A program made the translations under genes and the position numbers. This document shows positions 1 to 11,295 of a DNA stretch of 64,000 bases, in pieces. Location: the NCBI RefSeq assembly GCF_949987535.1, contig NC_080079.1, forward strand, positions 5,770,001-5,834,000, read 5' to 3'. Origin of the DNA: Balaenoptera acutorostrata. Its lineage: Eukaryota; Chordata; Mammalia; Artiodactyla; Balaenopteridae. The notes beneath the pieces were generated by a model that was given only the letters and a program-made list of their open reading frames with translations, was not told the DNA's origin and searched no databases. How positions within the stretch are numbered: position 1 is the stretch's first letter; the number at the start of each line of letters is the position of its first letter.

Positions 1-1584
1 TTCTTTGAAAGAAGAAAAATGACAGCAATTGAGTTAAAAGCTGTAGGATTGAGTCGGCGACTGAATTCTCAGAACTTTCCGAGGTGTTCCAAAGTCAGAG
101 TAACTTTATTGTATTCGATGTTGAAGTATTTCAAACAGTTTGGGCCTCTAATTGAGGGAAAGTAGACAGTGACAGTAAACAATTACCGAGGAAAGAAGCT
201 TCCACCTGGTATGAGAAATGGATTCAGTTTCTGGAATCATCGGCTCCCAATTTAAAGTAAGGAGAAAATGATGCCAATGATAAAACGTAATAGAACATTC
301 TGAAAGGAAAACTCGAGGAGTCAGGGGAAGTCTACCTCTTTCATATACAAAATAGTTCAGCTAAATTTGACTTTGTAACTGGGTAATTAACATGCCTATA
401 ATATGGTGTTATTTTCCCTGCACCCCTGATGTTCGCATAAAAGTCTCCAGCCAAGTGTTTCGTCATTGCTGCTCCCATTTATCCCTGTAAACAGACAGGG
501 GCTGAAGTCACCGGTGGGGAAATGAAGCGTGAACTCTCCCAAGATCACTTCTCATTAGGCAACCAGGGGAGGCCTTCCTCTGTGAGTCTCACAAGAGGAG
601 GAATGAGTGAAATGATCTATCCTCTTTACATCCTGAGTTGTCTCATTTTCAAACCAGAACCCCACCAGACACCACCCTTGAAAACCAAAGTGAAGGAAAA
701 GCAAGGAGAGACACAGAGATTGAACTGTAGCATCTTTTTTCAGATCCTAACAAGGGAACAATCCCACCATTTGCAATCAGATAAGGGATATTATCTTGGT
801 CATAAAAGGCAATTGAGAATCTAAATGAAAAATCTAATGCTTTTCATGCTGATTTATTTTAGATTAGAAAAAGCTAAACCAGATGTAAACATGAAGAGAT
901 GAAGCATGAAGATGGAACTGTGGCAGAGTGATCAATCTCAGTTTTGAATTATTATAGGTGCAGGGTTGCATTAACCAGAAAATACATGGTTGATCCATAA
1001 ACTGCTCTGACATTAATTATTGTTGCAGGAGAGAGTTCAGAAGATTGAATACAAACATGCGACACTGGCAAAGATCAATCACGCATCTAGATTAGCCATG
1101 GAGAGTGCATTCCAGACCCCAAAGAGGCTGTGTTAACCCATCCGCGGTCCAATCTGGAAGCATCCACACCTTGTGCTTGTCACTTGCCCTTTCGTGGTAC
1201 CTCCAGCATCCCCAGGAGAAGGCACTGGGATGCTGAGAAGAAATGGCCCTCTTTCTTGTTTTTCTGTTGGCAGACTCCAAGCAATATCTGCCGTTACCCT
1301 AAAAAGAAGACCCTGCCAGCCAAAATCCACTCTTGGTCGTTGACAACTTGGGATATAAGTAGTTTCAGAATCTCTCCTCTGTTTTCTCTGCCAACCAGAC
1401 AGGTGTCCAGAAGAGGCAAAGTGGAGGTAGGGTTCTATGTAGGCCTGGAAATTCCTATCTTCTCCTCTCTCTTATTTCCTGGGGTATATGAAGTTTCAGT
1501 CTCTGTTTTACTTGCTCATGCTTTACAAAGCCCACAAGCCATCTCTAAGTACCTCCCCTCCCCCCCGCCCACACCCAGACACAA
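1..1584. other. Unique non-coding DNA, no gene recognised
   Basis: AT-rich, non-repetitive sequence with no convincing coding region. The reading frames in it are short, overlap on both strands and lack any family motif. I see no RNA gene or promoter. Ancient repeats too diverged to name may be present. Confidence 0.5.
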
Positions 1585-1608
1585 ACACACACACACACAC
1601 ACACACAC
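1585..1608. repeat. (AC)12 microsatellite
   Basis: Uninterrupted AC dinucleotide run directly after a C-rich stretch. It creates spurious His-Thr repeat frames on both strands. Confidence 0.95.
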
Positions 1609-1639
1609 TCACTCTAGTATGGGGAATGCTGAGAACACG

Positions 1640-1815
1640 ATGGTCTAGTTGTGCTGGCTCTGGCATTGAGTAGCTCTGTGAGACAGAACAAATTAGAGAA
1701 TCTCTCCACACCCCAGTGTTTGTATCTATAAGCAGAGATAACGTCTGTCTTGTGGGGACTGCATGAGGGGTATTTGGAAAACACTAACCCAGGGGCTGGT
1801 AAGTTCATTAAATAT
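1640..1815 (+). mobile_element. MIR SINE relic
   Basis: It resembles the mammalian-wide MIR order: a 'tctggcattgagtagctctgtgag' type tRNA-related part, then a pyrimidine-rich segment, then 'tgcatgagg'. It is highly diverged, has no visible target duplication, and its edges are approximate. Confidence 0.45.
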
Positions 1816-2499
1816 CTGTGGTACCCATCCTCAGTTCTCCATCCAGAACTCTTGGGGCCAAATGTAATTCAATGGTGACTTTTTAATTTTATTTCAGAAA
1901 GGTGATCCCACATAACATTCCCAGGGGGATCTGAGTAGCACCCTGTAATTAATCTCACTGATGTTTCTGCAATAAAATGTATGAATATTCACATTAAATG
2001 GAATAAATTTATATTATAAATAGCCCCAGGTTAGTTCAGGTAAGCTTTGCTGTCAGGTTAGTTTTCTACAAACTCAGAGAGAAAAACTCTCATATTTCAG
2101 AGAATTTTAGAATTTTAGAATTGTACATAAGGGATTATGGGTCCATAGTGAGTACTCAGATGTCTTGAAGGGAGAGTCAGTAAACAAAAAATCCAGCAAA
2201 AGACAATAAGACATTTGCTCATTAGAGCACAGCTGTTATGGCAGGACTTGGGAGGACCGAGTGAGAAAATGCGGAAGTTGTTTGGTAGAGTATTTAGTCT
2301 TATACAAATGGAAGTTTCCAGTATTATTGTACCCACAATGTTCAAATCAGCTTCTGGCTCCTGATGGAATTCATAGCTCAACTTGTTGTCAATGTGATCA
2401 ATATCCTAGCAGGTGTCCTGTTTGACCCCAGAATTTCTGCTGGTAGGTTGGACTCTGTAAGGAGGCAGGTGGTAAGGTGATGTGGAAGAATTCCAGACC
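1816..2499. other. Unique AT-rich DNA
   Basis: No gene recognised. The block contains AT-rich stretches, including a short internal duplication of 'gaattttaga' near 2100-2120. No coding or RNA signal is seen. Confidence 0.4.
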
Positions 2500-2705
2500 A
2501 GGCTCAGGAGGGCTGGTGTAGGTGCCAGAGCCACCATTGTATTGTTCTTGGGCATTTATGTCTCTTACCCTCTCTGGGTCTTGTTTTCTTTGCATAAAAG
2601 ACCTCTGTGTTTTCTTGGCCACCTCTCAGGGACTTCGGAGAATCCAAATGAGGTGATGTATGATAAAGAACTTTGCAAACTGGAACGTTTCTTATGATTG
2701 TTGGG
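2500..2705 (+). mobile_element. MIR SINE relic
   Basis: Pyrimidine-rich middle (about 2555-2590) followed by 'aatccaaatgaggtgatgta' and 'tttgcaaactgg' matches the MIR 3' half. It is interrupted at its right edge by the L1 insertion at 2721. Confidence 0.45.
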
Positions 2706-2720
2706 TATCATGATTCTTTT

Positions 2721-3020
2721 TTTTTTTTTTTTTTTCTGAGATATACATTTTAAGGTAATAACTAGGATTATGACTTATAACATTATACCAGAACATATAA
2801 GATTTTTAGAAATTTCATGTAATGTCTGAAACATTTATATTAACATATTTCCATACAAATAACCCAGTGAAAGTTTAGTATTAGTTGTTTTGTTTGTTTG
2901 TTTTTTTATACTGCAGGTTCTTATTAGGCATCAATTTTATACACATCAGTGTATACATGTCAATCCCAATCGCCCAATTCAGCACACCACCATCCCCACC
3001 CCACCGCAGTTTTCCCCCCT
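2721..3020 (-). mobile_element. 5'-truncated L1, 3' UTR only
   Basis: A 300-bp minus-strand L1 3' end. The poly(A) tail shows as a T run ending at 2735, and the element ends in the C-rich block that precedes ORF2's stop in the full-length copy. It is flanked by an exact 15-bp target duplication, TATCATGATTCTTTT, at 2706-2720 and 3021-3035. It aligns with 32942-33385 of the full-length L1 but has one copy of the 82-bp unit that is tandemly repeated there. Its poly(A) joins at a point about 600 bp short of that element's 3' end. Confidence 0.9.
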
Positions 3021-3087
3021 TATCATGATTCTTTTAATGTGCTTGATCCTGGTCATAGTTTTTACTCCCAAGGAGTCACCTTAACTG

Positions 3088-3262
3088 CCTGGGTTCCAGT
3101 CTGGGCTTCTTCACTTTCTTACTAGGTGTGTGTGTGACTTTGGGCAATTTACTTACCCTTTCTGTGCCTTACTTTCCACCTCTGTAAAATGGAAATCATA
3201 ATTATATTTCTGTCACTGAGCTGTCTTAGGATTCAACGAGGTAATTGCCTGGCATGCGACGA
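3088..3262 (+). mobile_element. MIR SINE relic
   Basis: Good match to MIR order: 'ctgggttccagtctggg', then 'tgtgactttgggcaatttact', then 'cctctgtaaaatgg', then 'aggattcaacgaggtaattgcctggca'. This is an ancient insertion with no target duplication left. Confidence 0.65.
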
Positions 3263-3390
3263 GCCCTCAGTGCTAGCTCCTGGTGTGGCCCCCGGCTTGA
3301 AGCAGGCTCAGGCTCAGCAGCCTCTGGGAACAGAAGTGGCAAAGAGATCTTAAATCTTCCCTCCTGTGGTGTGGCTTTGGTAGATTACCG

Positions 3391-3434
3391 TTGCCGTTCA
3401 CGAAATACCACACTGCCGTTCACTAAATACCACG
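3391..3434. repeat. 22-bp tandem duplication
   Basis: Two adjacent copies of a 22-bp unit containing TGCCGTTCAC(G/T)AAATACCAC, differing at two positions. Origin unknown. Confidence 0.75.
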
Positions 3435-3504
3435 CTTCAAAGACCTAAGGGAGATAAAGTCTTGAACGGGCTGCATGAGGAGTCACTTAATGATCACCCT
3501 TGTT

Positions 3505-4350
3505 GGATCCTTATGTGACACCATGTACAAAAATTAACTCAAATTGGATCAAAGACCTAAAACTACAAAACTCTTAGAAGAAAACGTAGGGTAAAACCTT
3601 CAAGATGTGGGATTTGGCAATGATTTCTTGGACATGACTCAAAAAGCACAGGCAACAAAAGAGAAAAATAGGCAAATTGGGCTTTATGAAGAGTTTAAAA
3701 TTTTGTGCATCAAAAGACAATATCAGCAGAGTGAAAGGGCACCCCACAGAATGGGAGAAAATATTTGCAAGTCGTATGTCTGATAAGAGAATAACATCCA
3801 GAATATGTAGAGAACTTCTAAAACTCAAGAACAAATAAACAAGTCAATTCAAAAATGGGCAAAGGACTTGAATAAACCTTTCTCCAAAGAAGAAATACAA
3901 ATGGCCAATAGGCACATGAAAAGATGCTCAGCATCACTAATCATTGGGGAAAATGCAAAGGAAAACTACAATGAGATAACTATCCCACGCCTATTAGAAT
4001 GGTTACCATGAAAAAAAAAACAACCCAGAAAATAAGAAGTGTTGGTGAGGGGGTGGGAGACAGAACACTTGTGCACGGTTGGTGGGAATGCAAATGGTAC
4101 AGCCTCTGTGAATAACAGTATGTTGGTTCCTCAAAAAATTAAAAGTAGAATTGTCATATGATTCAGCAATTCCACTCCTGGGTACATATCCAAAAATATT
4201 GAAAGCAAGATCTCAAAGAGGTATTTGTACAGCATTATTCACAATAGGTTAAAACATGGAAGCAACTTAAGTGTGTCTATAGACAGATGAATGAATAAGC
4301 AAAATGTGGTGTATACGTATGATGGCGTATTATTCAGTCTTAAAAAAGGA
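3505..4350 (+). mobile_element. Old L1 (L1M-type) ORF2 3' part
   Basis: Plus-strand relic of the last third of L1 ORF2. The stretches for 'caaaaattaactcaaattgg', 'atcaaaagacaatatcagca' and 'ggtggtgggaatgcaaatgg'-type sequence occur in canonical order. All frames are broken, so it encodes nothing. It continues at 4614 after a younger L1 insertion. Confidence 0.85.
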
Positions 4351-4613
4351 CAAACTTATGGTTACCAAGTGGGAAAGGAGGGGAGGGATAAATTGGGAGA
4401 TAGGGATTGACATATACACATTACTGTATATAAAATAGATAACTAACAAGGACTATATAGTACAGGGAACTCTACTCAATACTCTGTAATGACCTATATG
4501 GGAAAAGAATCTAAAAAAGAGTGGATATATGTATATGTATAACTGATTCACTTTGCTGTACAGCAGAAACTAACACAACATTGTAAATCAACTATACTCC
4601 AATAAAAATTAAT
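4351..4613 (+). mobile_element. Younger L1 3' end nested in older L1
   Basis: A 263-bp L1 3' UTR of the type ending 'actaacacaacattgtaaat'. It sits inside the older L1 between two copies of TTAAAAAAGGA (4340-4350 and 4614-4624). The target begins TT/AAAA, the preferred L1 endonuclease site. Removing the insert and one duplicate rejoins the older L1's 'ttcagtcttaaaaaaggaaattctgaca' reading. Confidence 0.88.
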
Positions 4614-5005
4614 TTAAAAAAGGAAATTCTGACATAGGGTACAATGTGGATGAACCTTGAAGACATTATGCTAAGTGAGATAAGCGAGTTACCAAAAGAC
4701 AAATACTGTATGATTCCACTTGTATGCGGTACTTAGACTAGTCAGAATCATAGAAAGATTTACAGAAAGTAGAATGGTGGTTGCCACAGGCTGTGGAGTG
4801 GGGAAAGGGGGAGCTATTGTTTAATGGGTATAGAGTTTCAGCTTTACAAGATTAAAAGAATTATGGAGATAGATGTTGGTGATGGTTGTACGATAATGTG
4901 AATGTATTTAACACCAGTGAACCATACACTTAAAAATGGTTACGGTGCTAAATTTTATGTGAAGTATATTTAACCACAATAAAGAGAATTAAAATTTAAA
5001 AAATA
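4614..5005 (+). mobile_element. Old L1 3' end (continuation)
   Basis: Resumes the L1 interrupted at 4350: end of ORF2 ('gatgaaccttgaagacatta', 'tgattccacttgtatg') and its 3' UTR ('accatacacttaaaaatggt'), ending in an A-rich tail near 5005. Non-coding. Confidence 0.85.
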
Positions 5006-5149
5006 AACATATCACGTTAGGCTTTGTAAAATATAGTTGCAAAACGTTGCATCTTACACAGGCAGCAGCTAATTTCAGCTCATGAGTCAAGGCTCCAGAG
5101 ACAAGGCTGTAATCTAATGTGTACACAGGACTAAGCTTTAATACATAAC

Positions 5150-5410
5150 TGAACATAAGGCACTGACTTGCCTTGTTCAGAAACCACCAAAGCTTCCCTG
5201 TCACTTAGGAAATAATATCCACATTGGCGTAGCATTCAAGGCTGCCATGATACGTTGTTATGGCCACAGATGTGCAGATGTGGAGACTCTAGAGTGGATT
5301 ATGAGCCTTGTTATAATGTTAATGGACACATTAACACATGTGCTCTGACCTACAAAGCCAGTCCCTGCTGTAGGATATTTTGGATACTTGCGGTGTTTTG
5401 TCATAATGAA
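5150..5410 (+). mobile_element. Possible L2 relic
   Basis: The order 'accaccaaagcttccctgtcactta' then 'ataatatccacattggcgta' then 'tcaaggctgccatga' then 'acctacaaag' is that of the L2 LINE segment that reads tggctccc-attgcc-aggataa-tccaaact-ccttagc. Very diverged. Confidence 0.35.
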
Positions 5411-5454
5411 TCAGACTGCAGAAATGCCTTTTGTGCGTATGACTTTAACTATAT

Positions 5455-5716
5455 ATATATTTTAAAATTTTTATTGAAATATAGTTGATTTACAATGTTG
5501 TGTTAGTTTCAGATGTACAGCAAAGTGATTCAGTTATACATACACATATAAATATATATATTCTTTTTTTATATTCTCTTCCATTATAGGTTATTATAAG
5601 ATATTGAGTATAGTTGCCTGTGCTGTACAGTAGGTCCTTGTTGGTTTTCTATTTTACATATAGTAGTGTGTATCTGTTAATCCCAAACTCCTAATTTATC
5701 CCTCTCCCACCCCCGC
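5455..5716 (-). mobile_element. L1 3' end
   Basis: Minus-strand copy of the same L1 3' UTR as at 4351, read here as 'tatagttgatttacaatgtt...gtgtatctgttaatcccaaa'. Flanked by TTAACTATAT at 5445-5454 and 5717-5726. Strongly 5'-truncated and non-coding. Confidence 0.85.
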
Positions 5717-5734
5717 TTAACTATATTTTGAATT

Positions 5735-5900
5735 AGTTAGAAATCCAAGGGTTTTAAGCTGGGGAGGGACACAATCAGATTTGCTTTATAGGAACATGAC
5801 TGGTGATGCGGTGGAGGGAGGAGGCTGCTGGAATGTGTGGTCTTGGCAGGAATTCTGAGGCCCTCCGTGGAAGCGGTGGGGAGAAGGAGGCGGAGATGCA
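5735..5900 (-). mobile_element. Possible L2 relic
   Basis: 'agctggggagggacacaatcagatttgc' resembles the antisense L2 segment 'gagcaggggagtgacatgatcagac'. Edges uncertain. Confidence 0.35.
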
Positions 5901-6204
5901 ATGGGGAGATATTTAGGGAACGTAACCCACTGGCCCTGTTGGTACAGCACATCCACTGGAGCTGGCTGGGGGGTGGGGCCGGGAGAGCACCGCGAGAATA
6001 GCCAGAAGAATTTCCGTGTCGTAGGTCAGAGTGGCTCAGTCGAGTTTGTGCTAAACTGAGGCCTGGTGGGGCACGAGGCAGAGGGACAGAGAGTGTGGCC
6101 AACAAGGTTTGGGGCCAGTGGGAAGGTGAAAGGTGGAAGGCACCGTGTGTTTGCGGAGGGAATTTTTGGGTTTCGTTTTTAAGCTAAGAAAGATTTTGGT
6201 GGCA

Positions 6205-6555
6205 TCTAAAATATGATACAAATGAACTCATTTACGAAACAGAAACAGACTCACAGACATAGAAAATGAACTTATGGTTACCAAAGGGGAAAGGAGTCGG
6301 GGAGGGATAAATTAGGAGTTTGGGATTTGCAGATACGCACTACTGTACATAAAAGAGATAAAGAACAAGGCCCTACTGTAGAGCACAGGGAACTATACCC
6401 AATATCCTGTAATAAACCGTAATGCAAAAGAATATGATAAAAGAATATATATACACACACAGACCTACACACACACGTATAACTGAATCACTTTGCTGTA
6501 CACCTGAAACTAACACAACCTTGTAAATCAACTATACTTCAATTAAAAAAATAAA
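6205..6555 (+). mobile_element. L1 3' end
   Basis: Plus-strand copy of the same L1 3' UTR: 'cttatggttaccaaagggg', 'gagcacagggaactatac', a TA/CA-rich stretch at 6445-6478, then 'actaacacaaccttgtaaat' and an A-rich tail. No clear target duplication. Confidence 0.85.
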
Positions 6556-6754
6556 ATAGAAAGGAAAGGTTTGGACATGGTTAGAAACATTGGGGAGGGC
6601 AAAGTTGAAGACGGAGAGGAGGGGGGACCCTCGATGGTGCACGGTCTCCGAGGAGATGGGACAGTGGATTCTAAAGGCCACTGTGCAACTTAACTTGGGG
6701 AGGAAGCTTTGCTTTTGTTAATTAATTGCTTGGTTAATTCTTCCATCCTTTTTT

Positions 6755-7235
6755 AAACAAATATTTATTGAAAGCCTACTATGCATCTAGCCCTATTAGG
6801 AGCCAGGATACATTGGCAAGTGAGGCAAACATAATTTTATTCTCAGAGGGGTTAGAGTCTAGGGGAGAAGCAAACATCGGTCGTAGATTCACACAAGTCA
6901 ATGCGTGCTTACAAGTGAGTGCTCTGAGGGAAGGAATGCTCCTGTAAGAGCTTATAAATCAGAAACCGAGTTTTGAGAGTGGTGTATGGAGGGACACACG
7001 AGCAGGTCATGTGAGCGAGGTCAGAGGAGGACCAGGGAAAGAACATGCTGTACAGATGAAACAACACGTGCAAAGGCCCTGTGGTGGGGGAGGAGAATTC
7101 GATTCAAGGGGATGAGGGAAGCTCACACAGCACATGTGGCCAGGAGAGGGGTGCCCAGTGATGCACAGAGATCAGCGGGGGCAGACTACACAGCGCTCTT
7201 CTGATGCTCTGTCCTAAGGGCAATGGAAAGTATTG
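6755..7235 (-). mobile_element. L2 LINE 3' region
   Basis: Antisense L2 in canonical order: 'aaatatttattgaaagccta', 'gagccaggatacattgg', 'ggggttagagtctaggggag', 'acaacacgtgcaaaggccct'. Ancient and non-coding. The reading frame at 6986-7204 is a by-product. Confidence 0.6.
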
Positions 7236-8040
7236 TCTTCTGCGTGAAGGGATTTCAGTTAGCAACCCACAGAAAGTAGAGCCAAAGCCACATGTCTCCA
7301 GGGCGTCACTGGTGGACTGAGAGCTGGGGTCAGATGATGTCTGAGGTTCCTGAATCACCCTGTTGTTGGGAATTCTGGGTTTCTGTAATACCCAGAACCT
7401 GTACCAGACTGTTCCAGGCTTCGGAGAAGCCAGGCATTTATAGAGGGCTGCGGGGCTGAGTCAGTTTGTTATCTACTGCCCGTCACTGGGACCCGAGAGA
7501 GAGAAAAATTGTCCTCGGTTGGAACCAGTACACTTTAGTGCTTGTAACTTCACACACTGTGGGGCTGGGCTCTCTATCAGCGTCGCATGGTACACAGGGG
7601 AATTGCTGGGCAGACCTGATTCTGAGTCAGGTCCCAGGTCACCTGACTTGTGAGGCTTGATGGAGTTACTTTAAAAAATACACAGAAAACTCTTTCTTCA
7701 AAGAGCCATACAAGACAACGACCCTGGAGAGAGGAAGCTTAAAATCTCTGCTGGACCGGAGTCTCCCTGCACCCCTTCACCCGCAGATAGCTTCCAGAAC
7801 AGGGACTGATTCTGCTTGAAGCAGCGGAGAGAGAACTCACTTCTTCTCCTAAATATAGGATTTAAATTACTTTCCATCCTCATGTCTACTGTGTTGCACT
7901 TTTGTTTCCTTCCTGAAAAGTTTTCATGTGTGTTTCTTATGACATGTCTATGCTAAGTCTGAGAAAAGGGCATATGTAAGTGTGATAGCTATATAAGCAC
8001 AGCCAGGTACAGTCAAATAGCCAAACAATAATACTTAGTA
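7236..8040. other. Unique DNA
   Basis: No gene, RNA or named repeat recognised. Reading frames here are short and lack homology I know. Confidence 0.4.
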
Positions 8041-8044
8041 AAAA

Positions 8045-8150
8045 TAACAATTTTAATTTTTAATTTTTTTCTTTTAAAAAAATGTTATTGAAATATAGTT
8101 GATTTGCAACATTGTGTTAGTTTCAGGTATACAGCAAAGTGATTCAGTTT

Positions 8151-8204
<54 letters not shown>

Positions 8205-8720
8205 GTTCTTTTTCAGATTCTCTTCCATTGTAGGTTATTATAAGATATTGAGTATAGTTCCCTGTGCTATACATTAGGTCCTTGTTGGTTATCTATTTTA
8301 TGTATAGTAGTGTGTATATGTTAATCCCAAACTCCTAATTTATTCCCCCTGGCACTTCCCCTTTGGTAACCATAAGTTTGTTCTCTAAGTCTGTGAGTCT
8401 ATTTCCGTTTTGTAAATAAGTTTATTTGTATCATTTTTTTTAGATTCCACATATAAGTGATATCAATGATACTTGTCTTTTTCTGTCTGACTTCACTTAG
8501 TATGATAATCTCTAGGTCCATCCATGTTGCTGCAAATGGCATTATTTCATTCTTTTTTATGGCTGAGTAATATTCCATTGTGTATATGTACCACATCTTC
8601 TTTACCCATTCTTCCATCAATGGACACTTAGGTTGCTTCCACATCTTGGCTATTGTAAATAGTGTTGCTGTGAACACTGGGGTGCATGTGTCTTTTCGAA
8701 TTATAATAGTAACAGTATTT
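8045..8720 (-). mobile_element. L1 3' UTR and ORF2 C-terminal relic
   Basis: Minus-strand L1. From the right it holds the last ~90 codons of ORF2 (8399-8677, with the [14 protein letters not shown] motif typical of the ORF2 C-terminus), then the 3' UTR, then an A-rich tail. A (TA)25 microsatellite lies inside the 3' UTR. Truncated and without a start, so not a gene. Confidence 0.88.
8153..8202. repeat. (TA)25 microsatellite
   Basis: Pure TA run located at the TA-rich point of the L1 3' UTR. The same point is expanded into other simple repeats in sibling copies (6445-6478, 10092-10140). Confidence 0.95.
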
Positions 8721-8721
8721 G

Positions 8722-8945
8722 GAACATGCTGGCTAAAAGCTCAGGTGCTTGGGTTTGGCAAGCCTGGTCTGAATCCTGCCTGTGTCACCAGGTACCCAGT
8801 GGGGGACCTTAGCTTTGACTTTCTCAGCTGCCATAGCAGGGCTGAGAGCAGCATATGTTTCTAACAGTTGTGAGAATTCAATGAGATGATGTATGGAAAG
8901 CACAGAGCACAGCACTGGCCCATATGAAATCTCAATAACTGTCAG
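8722..8945 (+). mobile_element. MIR SINE relic
   Basis: Near full-length MIR order: 'gcttgggtttggcaagcctggtctgaatcctgcctgtgtcacc', then the pyrimidine-rich part, then 'gtgagaattcaatgagatgatg', then 'cacagagcacagcactggcc'. Confidence 0.65.
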
Positions 8946-9867
8946 CAGTTCTTCTTATGCTTATTATAATTAATAATCATATTACCAATTGGCAGTGGCT
9001 GAGTTAGGCCCAGGGAGGAGGAGCCTGAAAAGTGGCAGAAAATGCTATGTGACTCTTTAATTCTCCCCATCTCAGCCCAGCCGCAGTCTGGGTCCTGCCC
9101 CATTCTTTCTCTTTCGCTATGAGGTCTCAGAGGCCAGGCTCCTGCTTGGAACAGAAGAATTGTTTGCTTGCAGCTTCCTCTCTGCTATCCCCAAACTGGT
9201 GGCCCAGATGCTGGGGATGTGAAGGGGCCAAAAACGAGACGTGAGCAACGAAAAGCTTAACTCCCCCCTGGGACTAAGCAGTTTACTGGGGTTCAGAATT
9301 AGAGGCTGGCCCCAGCTCCATGACTGTGTAGCCTCTTCAAATCAGGATAAGATTACTACTGGGGGGTCCAAAGAGTTATTCTTCAGCTTTGGGGAAAGGT
9401 CATGGGATATTCAGAGGGATGATGGGCATGCAGGGAGACCCCATGAGGAGTGGGTTCTCTGGAGTCTGATTAGAAGTGGGTAAATCAGAACCGAAGGACT
9501 CACCCACAGCGAACTGCTTTTAGAATAAACTTATAAACCTTTGTTGTTTGGCAGAGAGTCAGCATCCTGATCGTGCTCGCAGACGGCAGGACACTTTTGT
9601 GTACGTTAGTCTTACTTTCATTGGGCCTTGAAGGCTAATTTTTGAAATCTGATGGCTCATGATTAATCAATTTATCAATATTTATCGAATGTCCAATTTT
9701 AGTTCAACACCCATTCAGCACTTTGCTGGGAGAGAAAAGAAATATGAGATGTGGTTCTTTGATCTACTAGCAAATTCATGGCAAAATCCATGTTCACTGA
9801 TTAGTTTTTCTCCCGCCCTGCTTCCTTCTTGTGCATTTTGCAATCATCAGAAAGAGACCCTTTATAA
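8946..9867. other. Unique DNA
   Basis: No gene recognised. The frames at 9241-9483 and 9659-9871 have no family signature, splice context or codon bias that I can support as coding. Confidence 0.4.
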
Positions 9868-10225
9868 ATGAACTTATTCACAAAACAGAAAGAGACTCAC
9901 AGATATAGAAAACAAACTTATGGTTACCAGAGGGGGAAGGGCGGGGAGGGATAAATTAGGAGGTTGGGATTAACACATACGCACTACTGTATATAAAATA
10001 GATAACCAACAAGGACCTACTACACAGCACAGGGAATTCTACTCAGTATTTTGTAATAACCTATAAGGGAAAAGAATCTGAAAAAGAATAGATATGTGTG
10101 TGTGTGTGTGTATACACACACACACACACACACATATATATAGCTGAATCACTGTGCTGTACACCTGAAACTAACACGATATTGTAACTCAACTATACTT
10201 CTATAAAAATAATAATACTTTTCTT
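9868..10225 (+). mobile_element. L1 3' end
   Basis: Plus-strand L1 3' UTR: 'cttatggttaccagaggggg', 'cagcacagggaattctactc', a (TG)n-(CA)n palindrome, then 'actaacacgatattgtaact' and an A-rich end. Non-coding. Confidence 0.87.
10092..10140. repeat. (TG)n-TATA-(CA)n palindromic microsatellite
   Basis: TG dinucleotides run into CA dinucleotides about a centre at 10112/10113. This gives a perfect inverted repeat with at least 17-nt arms and no spacer, built only of alternating purine and pyrimidine. Confidence 0.92.
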
Positions 10226-11252
10226 CAATACCCAGAAAAGCCACGAGCAGAAAAAAAAAAAAAAAGAAAAAAGGTAACCACCTTTTATTCATTGACAGAG
10301 TTAACACAGGAGAAATGGAAATAAGTATATACATTACAATCTGCAGTCCTTTCTCAGGAGAAAGGAGAGATTCTAGGGACATTTCTTGATTTTTTTTAAA
10401 GCCAGTAACACACATTACTGAAAATTATATATCTGGCAAATAAGAATATAAAACTGGGAAGGTTTCTGTTTATCTTCCAGATCCACAGTCGGCTTTTCTC
10501 ATCCCCCAAAGATCACTCTGCCTGGGAAAGAAACGAGAGTCTTTCAAATGCAGGTAAAGAACTCATCTCTGACCGGGTGGCACTCCCTCCAAGCCTTTAT
10601 TTAGTCTCTCTCTCCTTTATTTTTATTAATAGTGAAATGTGCTTTGGAGACTAGTCTTCCCCCAAACGTGAAATGAGAGCTCAGTGACTCCGACAAGATT
10701 TGAAGCTGATTTGAATTTCCAAACACACAGGCTTTTAGGCCGGCAGTCTCTGAAAAAACAAACAATGCAGAAGAAATATTGGTTGCCTTAGGTAATGCCT
10801 TCAGAAGCCAAGATTATGGCTGGGCGTGCAGGGGTTAGGCCAGCGTTAGAGCAGGGACAAATGTGGAATCTTCTCAGAGCTGGAGCCGGTGCAACTGAAA
10901 TACAGGCACGGTATCTGTGCGTTCATAAATCACTTCAATTCATAGGCACTCAACTGTAGAAACACTAGGTGAGATGCTTCCAGTCCCTAACTTTGTTAAG
11001 TTTGTTAACGTAAATGGCATGAAGCTAAGCTTTTTTACTCCCTTTCATGAGAGAAATCATATGGGTGTAGGTCAAATTTCTGATGGTCTTGTAATAAGAC
11101 TGCCGGGTTAATAGAATATTTCTATTCAGAGACTGTAGCAAAAGTTCTGAAAGAATTGTTTTTCACATAGCAAATTCAATTTTTTAATCTCCATTTGAAT
11201 TTGAGTTTGTAAATGTGGCTGATGCGTTGGTATAAATGTGTCTGTGTATGTG

Positions 11253-11255
<3 letters not shown>
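10226..11255. other. Unique DNA
   Basis: Mostly unique AT-rich sequence. An A-rich stretch lies at about 10245-10272. No gene or RNA is recognised. Confidence 0.4.

Positions 11256-11294
<39 letters not shown>
11256..11294. repeat. (AC)n microsatellite
   Basis: About 19-20 uninterrupted AC units following a 'gtgtctgtgtatgtg' stretch. Confidence 0.95.
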
Positions 11295-11295
<1 letters not shown>

